From positions 52,864,773 to 52,928,772 of the forward strand of contig NC_079495.1 of the NCBI RefSeq assembly GCF_030052815.1: a DNA stretch of 64,000 nucleotides. The letters run 5' to 3'. A program made the translations under genes and the position numbers. The stretch is from Hevea brasiliensis. Taxonomy: Eukaryota > Streptophyta > Magnoliopsida > Malpighiales > Euphorbiaceae. The notes under the pieces were generated by a model. The model had not been told where the DNA came from and did no database searches. It was given only the letters and a program-made list of their open reading frames with translations. Numbering within the stretch: the first letter of the stretch is position 1; each line of letters starts with the position of its first letter. This document shows, piece by piece, positions 57,760 to 64,000 of the stretch.

Positions 57760-60187
57760 TGTGACTACCCTTATCTGTCTACAGTGTAGCCGAGCAAGTT
57801 ATGCCACTCAGTGTGCCGGAGCACCAATTTATGTTTCTATTTACAATTTATCCCTTTTTAATTCATTTATTTACAATTTTGATAAATCTAAATTTTTCTG
57901 CAAATTTTATAGAAAATCTGGCAGAGTGCCGGCTGTAAATTGGAAAAACAGTTCTTCTGAACCTGTTTAAAAACACTTCCAATATAATTTCCAAATCCAA
58001 ACTCCATTATACACATTTCAAGTCAATCTCAAAATCTCAATCACAAATCTCAATACTATTTTCAAAACTTTTCTGTTCACTTCATCACTTGAAGCATATT
58101 CATAAATATTTCTCAACATTTCATTTATTAATATACATTATGCATAGAATTTCAATAATATGAAATTTCATATATTTACATTAATACATAATTACAAGAG
58201 TTAATAGTTATAATCTAAACTAATACAAAATGCCAAAATACAAAATGCACCCAAATCCTATGTCCTGCCATATGCGCTGCAGGTGTGAGGTGACTTGGGA
58301 CTCCGAATGCAAATCTGAAGGCTCACCCGGTCTGATGTCTGCTGGGCTCACCAGCTAGGTCTCTAGTACCTACGCTTGCCAAAAGCGACGCGCTACGCAA
58401 TTCTATTTAGTGGTGACAATATAAAATAAAATAAAATAAAATAAAATAAGATAAAACGAATATGCAGAATGTGTGTTTACATTTTTGGTAGGCTTAACTT
58501 CTGATATTATTTGCATTATTATTCGATTAAAATTTGGTAAGATTTATTATCATTGCCCGAGTAACCCATACTAATTAACTAGACTGGATAAATGGGTAAA
58601 CTGGCACTGGGTACTAAGTACCTCGGACCATCACACCATTAGTCACATTGTGTCTCCCGGTGTGCAACAGAACAGTTAATAAGCTGTAATAATTATCGGG
58701 GTTAAAACCCAAGTGTAATAATTCAAATAACATAGCCAAAGGCTATTATGTCACAGAATGGCATGAGAAGCCATGAAGCACAGAATGGCATGAAGCCATA
58801 TGCAGTACAGCTAACAGAATCCTATTGGCATGCCAAGCTATCCAAACCAATCCTGTTAGGTATACTAAGGCATTTTACACTTTTAAGTTTCACAATTTTT
58901 GGAATTTAAGTTTTAGTGTTACTCTTCCATTCATTGGTCAACAAAAGTATTGACTTTTGCCTAGGCAATAGCTACATTTGTAGTGGGAATTTGGCAAACT
59001 GATCAACATAAAAGTTGTTCCTTATTTTGTCTAGTTGCATTTCCTTTTTTGAATCACTCCATTTAGAGTTTTGGAGCTCAAGATATGGTCTAAAAACCAC
59101 AACTGGCCGGATTGAAATTTTGTCCAGAATTTCTGGACTGACCATATCTACAGTGTAATGAACAGTGACTCCAACTCACTTGTTGAATAGGTTCTGGTCA
59201 TAATTTGGGTTAGGTTTCTTCATGAAAGTTGTTGGTCTATATCTCAGCTTGATGTTGGTTAAATTTCAGGTCAATTGGACCTTTCTACACTGATTTATGG
59301 CCAAATGACCAAACACTATTTATTTGGTCATTTTGCCCAAGCAGACTGCAGGTCACCCGGATTAGGGCAAGCTTTTGGTCCACTTGGTTTGGTTTTATGG
59401 GCATGGTTTCTTCACCAAAGTTGTGCCATTATGTGTTTAGTTTCATGTCCAATTGGCCTTGCACCAATTGAACCTCTACAATTCAAGTTATGGCTGCCCA
59501 AACCTGCTAGACTCATGTCCAATTCTGCAGGTCACTAAGGGCAGCCACACTAATCTCAATTCCCACTATACAAACCACTTCGTTTCTTGTTTACACATAT
59601 CCAAATGGTCACTAATTGACCATTAAAACTCACTTTAACCATTACATGATCAAAGTCTCCATTTTATACCCAAACCCTAACCCATTCCATCTCAATTCAT
59701 GCATTCACTTACCTTTCACCATTCTAAACAATAGGTTAGTGTTATGGGCAGCCACAATACCAAATTTATTAAAGGAAAACAATCAAAACCCTACCCTTCA
59801 CATAGCTACTGAAAATGGTGGTTTACATAATTATCAATTTCATTTAAGTTTCTCTCATTTTCTAGCTCAATTTTTGTCCCTAAACATGCATTTCAAAAAG
59901 AAAGCAAGGATTGGTCACTAACATCTTTGGAACTAAGATTGGGTCTTGCAAAACTTCAGTTTTTCTTCAAAATTTTGCTACCCAAAGCTTCACCAAGACG
60001 GAAGAGTAAGTTTTTGTATTGACAATTAGGGTTTTTGGTGGATGAAAGCTAGGGAAAATCAAGCTTGAAAAAGCTTGTTCATGGAGAGTTAGGGAAGGAG
60101 AGTTGACGTCAGGGAGAAGAAGAAGAAAGGGGTTCTGATTTTTTTTTCATTTTCAGCTCATTTAGTCTCTTTTATAGAAAGTTATGC
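57760..60187 (-). repeat. D1 5' LTR, visible part
   Basis: Starts TGTGACTACCC and is collinear with 36031 onward. Compared with the 3' LTR it has one more TAAAA unit (about 58415-58445) and lacks about 145-150 bp near 58977-58980. It preserves the empty GCCAC|AATACC site (59751-59755) used by the composite in the other LTR. It is cut at TATGC (60183-60187) by A3. Confidence 0.9.
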
Positions 60188-63100
60188 TGTCACACCCTGC
60201 CCCTCAGTAAGGCATAACATGATCTCGTAGTATACCTACTGAATTACCAACTTCGTCTACTGATAACCCATTAAATACACTACAAGGGATTTTAAAAATT
60301 TTCTTACTTCTTTTTACAGTGGTGAGCACTATTTACTGGTGTTAAAAATTTTTTTAAACTTTAGTGAAAGAGTAACACATTTGAATTATTAGGAATTTCT
60401 GTAAAAATTTTGGCGGAGTACCCTCTGTATTTTGAATAAAACAGTTCTTCAAAAACCTGTAAAAAATCACTTCAAATATATTTTTCAATCTCAAGCTCCA
60501 ACATAACTCAACACAATATGTTTCTCAACTCAAATCCATAATAATTTTTCAAAGGCTGAGATAAAAGAAATATAGTACAAATTTTGCAAGCCAAAATAAC
60601 TCATAATTTATTTTTACAGCTTCAATGTACAATTTTAATTTACAACTGCTCAAAACCAAAAACACTATATACATACAGTGAACATACATTACAATACAAA
60701 ATGCAAAATATGGTATACTCAATATACCCGATGATCTCTCGCTGAATGCACTAGCAGCCTAATCTGCTGCCCTGTCAGTCTGCCTACCTGCGATAGCAAT
60801 GAAAAGCTATCGCTGAGACATTGTCTCAGTGGTGCACAACATTAACCAAGTCCAACTTTAAATCACAAATCATAAATCATATATACGTAAAACCATAGTT
60901 AAATTCAAGACAATAAATGTCATAAAGAATTTAAACTCCAATTCACAATATCACAATAAATCTTAATAATCAAAAGACAGTGAATGTCAATAAGAATTTA
61001 AACTCCATTTCACAATCTCACAATACATATCAATAAATCACACATAGCTTAATCATGTTCCAAAGTTCAATTCATCCCAAAAGCCGATGGTTAATGAGGT
61101 ATTCAATTCGTCCCAAAAGCTGATGGCTAATGAGGAATAACATAGCTAGCTAGCAATAATATGAGTACTCATTCTATTCGTCCTCAACAGGCACACACCT
61201 CAACACTTCAGCCAGAGAGGGAATTCAATTCGTCCCACTAGACAAGCTAGCGAGGAATACAATCAATATACATGATAGTTGTGGTTTCAAACCCTTTACA
61301 ATGATTTTTAATCAATAAGTATCTATCAAATATCATTCAAATAATTTCTCACAGTTTCAAACCATTTACAATGCTTTTCAAGCAATAAATATCCATTCAA
61401 ACACATTTCCACAATTTAAAACAATAATATACAAATAGTCATAATTTATTTCAATTGAAAAATTCAAAAGAAATAACTGTTGTGCACAAACCTCTGATAA
61501 TTGTCTCCTGGCCTTGACTCACTGTTTCCTCCCCTTTCTTTGAGTTTTTGCTAACTGAGAAACACAATTTGAAGTGTTTCAGTACTCATTTAAATTGTCT
61601 CTAACGATTATGCTTGATAATTAATTCACTGAATTCTATTATTTGCTTAGTCAACCTAATATGTCGACCCTCGATGCATTCTAGGTAAATTAGGTTTTAA
61701 TGTTACTAATATGTCATATTTGTAGCCTTTTAGGGTTGGTAAATGTTACCCAATTCATTTCCATTTATTTTGCATTTTATTGCAATTTGCTAGATTCCGG
61801 GATACTAGTTTGACCTAGCCGGACGACCTAGTTCCCTTGGTTTTCGGGTTTCGGTCAAAACTACAAACTTGTAAATCTATGTCTTATTGCATGCAGGGCA
61901 AAATTTCAGGTCATTCTGAGTTATGTAGACCAAGTTATGGTCATTTTACTATTGCTGGTCAAAATGCATTAAAATTGGTCACTTTAGGTCATTTTAGGTC
62001 ATTTTAGGTTCGGCCAGTTTTTGGACCCGAACTTTTGCAAGCTGTTTGACTTGTTTATGGTCATTTCTGGGCTTTGGCGTCTTCATAAGACTTGTAGATA
62101 TATGTCTTAAATATTCATGGTTAAAATTTCAGGTAAATTGGACCTTTTTTGAGTGAGTTATGGCCTAAACACTAAATGCTGCCCAAATGGTCAATTTTCA
62201 GGCCTTAATTGCACTAATCCGGATTTGGTCACTTTTCAAGTTACCTTACAAGCAGAATTTTGGTAAGCTTCCTTCATGAAAGTTGGCACATTTTGTGCCT
62301 AGTTTCACCTCTAATTGGTCTCATACCAATTGGAGCCACACACTTAAGGTTCTAGGTCCAAACATAAACTGTCCTATTGCATTTTGTTCATTACTCATCA
62401 AAGGACACTTTTAACAATTACCAAACTACACATTCATACCAATTCTGGTTTGTACCATAACCTAAACATAATTCACAACATATTGTTGGTCATTTTGGCA
62501 GCTTACAATCACCCTCAATATGCACCATTTAGTACAGAATTTTTCAAGTTCAAATTACAATAATTCAATCACTTAACCTAGCTCATTTATATGTCCAACC
62601 TCACACCATCATACATATACCCAAGCTTCCATAACAATTATCACAATTCAACATTAATATTCCATAAACCAAACATGAAATAACATCCTTATGGTTCACC
62701 AAACCAAGCTGCCGATTCATACATTACACTCCATTAATTTCCAAGCTTCCAATTTCAAATATGTACTAAGTATACATCACCCAAATTAATTCCTACACAC
62801 ATAAACATTTAATCAACCTTTTAATCTACCATTTACAAGAAAGAATAAACTGTCCTCAAAGAGTTTCCATGGCTACCAAAAGTACACATCCCCCTTTAAA
62901 CATCAAACCTCAAAAATCTCTCCATAATTCAAGTACCCATAACATCCTTACAAACTTTAATGAAACAATAATAAAAAACACAAACTTACCACTTTGAAAA
63001 TTCTTCAAAACCTCACCAAAACTTCTTAAAATTGCTATCAAACTCTTCCTTGCAAGGTGAGGATAAACTTTAATGAAGACAAGTGTGGGAAAAGATGACT

Positions 63101-63870
63101 TGATCATGGAGTTATAATGGCTTGAAGGTGGGCGGCCATGGGAGAGGTTTGAGAGCTTTCATGCAGCTAATGGAACTTTTCAAGTGAAGAAGATGAATTG
63201 CAGATTTGTTAGTGGATATTTCCGTCCACTTATGATATAATATGTTGTATAATGGTCCACTAACATAGTTTAATAATAAATAATTGTTAAACTTTCCATA
63301 TTCCCACATTAAGTCCCTAATTTTTGCTAATTGAATTAGGTACCACTAATTTAATTTTTCATGACATTTTACAAATATAATATCATGTATTTTTAATGGA
63401 CATTTAGGTCAAAAGACAACTCGGGGTGTCAAATGACCATAATGCCCCTGTTCGGCTTGTATTCCCAATTTTTCGATAACACCGGGTTTTGTCCGTTTTT
63501 CGATTTCTCACTTTTCTTTGTACTAATTAATTAATTTTTTTTTATATTTCTAATGGCATTAATACTTCAATAGACATTTATTTAAGTCCTAAAAATATTT
63601 TCCAGGGTTCCCCGTGGTCCAGGGCTAGTCAACGGTCCACGTCGTGACTTTCCAGTGCGGTTACCCATCACTAGGGTTCTCGGCTCATTTAACTTAGTTA
63701 CATTTCATTGCTATTATTTTTCCTTTATTTTTCTTGTATTTTCTTTTCTTGTATTTCATTATTTTATGTCTCCTCATTCATATCTAAGTGTAGTTCTAGG
63801 CATCCTAGCTGTCTAGACAACACTGGTCGTCAGAACAGTAGAACGCACTACTGAACTTAGAGGTGTTACA
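60188..63870 (-). repeat. A3 3' LTR (3683 bp)
   Basis: From TGTCACACCCTGCCCC to GAGGTGTTACA, collinear with A0. It shows GCGATAGC/GCTATCGC (60790-60813), CTGAGACA-T-TGTCTCAG (60813-60829) and GTGCAC (60832-60837) in a row, the CCAATTGG-type inverted repeat near 62310, and a 5S-like segment at 63641-63700. Chance ORFs only. Confidence 0.9.
63641..63700 (-). promoter_or_regulatory. 5S-rRNA-like segment in the A3 LTR
   Basis: Minus strand: TAAGTTAAATGAGCC, CCCTAGTGATGGGTAACC, then GCACTGGAAAGTCACGACG. More decayed than A4 but with the same order and spacing. Confidence 0.55.
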
Positions 63871-63917
63871 ATTCTCCCCCCCTTAAAATAAATTTCGTCT
63901 CAAAATTTTACTTGACA

Positions 63918-64000
63918 TTAGTCTCTGAACTGCTGTGGGTGCTGTCTCACATCCTCTTCATGTTCCCAAGTAGCTTCCTGGCCTGAATGATGGTTCCACA
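63918..64000 (-). CDS. pol: A3 pol C-terminus (end of chromodomain), partial
   Basis: Minus strand from the window edge: NHHSGQEATWEHEEDVRQHP, then QQFRD and TAA at 63918-63920. It matches the B C-terminus (EATWEREEDMRRQHPQLFRD) and is open as far as visible. Whether the rest of this copy is intact cannot be judged. Confidence 0.85.
   Translation of the reverse strand, partial: WNHHSGQEATWEHEEDVRQHPQQFRD

Larger units (their letters stand above)
36031..60187 (-). mobile_element. Element D1: minus-strand chromovirus carrying nested elements, cut by A3
   Basis: The 3' LTR is in two pieces (36031-38150 and 51908-52936, net 3149 bp), split by the Cassandra+C1 composite. PPT follows at 52937. 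The gag-pol frame runs 57632 down to 52947, the PBS is at 57743-57754, and the 5' LTR starts at 57760 and is visible to 60187, where A3 interrupts it. LTR ends are TGTGACAACCC (left) and GGATGTTACA (right). Gag, protease, RT, RNase H, integrase and chromodomain are all present. Its integrase frame holds a GT-AG intron-like segment, shared with C1. Confidence 0.9.
60188..64000 (-). mobile_element. Element A3: family A chromovirus, 3' end only in the window
   Basis: A 3' LTR on the minus strand (60188-63870) is followed to the right by a C-rich PPT complement (63871-63885) and the end of pol. The rest, including the 5' LTR, lies beyond the right edge. It interrupts the D1 5' LTR; the pentamer before it is TATGC. 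Confidence 0.88.

Overview
The window is plant nuclear repeat DNA, and I found no host gene, tRNA or rRNA locus in it. Every stretch over 300 bases belongs to a transposable element. Most of it is large Ty3/gypsy chromoviruses: iMet-type primer-binding site, gag-PR-RT-RNase H-IN order, C-terminal chromodomain, LTRs of 3.1-4.0 kb. There are also an RTE-type LINE, a Cassandra TRIM, a second small TRIM and a solo LTR that looks copia-like. The host is a dicot-like plant. Long-LTR elements of this kind fit the Tekay/Del group, and Euphorbiaceae (Hevea, Manihot) is my guess, but nothing here proves the species.

Layout. 1-4506: 5' end (minus strand) of a chromovirus, A0, with most of gag deleted. 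4507-5698: 5'-truncated RTE LINE. 5699-8696: 3' part of a plus-strand LTR, X2, holding a small TRIM. 8775 onward: an outer LTR, X, split by solo LTR A2 (10358-14052, TSD ATAGC) and by the complete element B (15189-31259). B's 3' LTR is itself split by solo LTR A4 (24861-28896, TSD TGTTT). From 31836 rightward each LTR is interrupted by the next: G (31836), E (33018), A1 (33654), then element D1 (36031-60187 in the window). D1's 3' LTR holds a composite of Cassandra plus element C1 (38151-51902). C1's 5' LTR holds a copia-like solo LTR (48026-50126, TSD GAAAG). From 60188 another A-type element, A3, interrupts D1's 5' LTR and runs off the right edge.

All gag-pol reading frames are broken, in B largely by C-to-T nonsense changes, so none of the visible chromoviruses is autonomous now. 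Three observations stand out. (1) Every chromovirus LTR whose U3 is present carries a segment resembling the 5S rRNA internal promoter (A-box-like AGTTAAGCGAGC, then GATGGGTGACC and GGGAAGT), normally associated with Cassandra TRIMs. (2) The integrase frames of C1 and D1 are split just after the catalytic Glu by a 74-75 nt GT-AG segment that looks like a spliceosomal intron and is absent from B. (3) Cassandra and C1 sit together between one pair of GCCAC target duplications, which suggests joint integration or repeated use of one 5-bp site.
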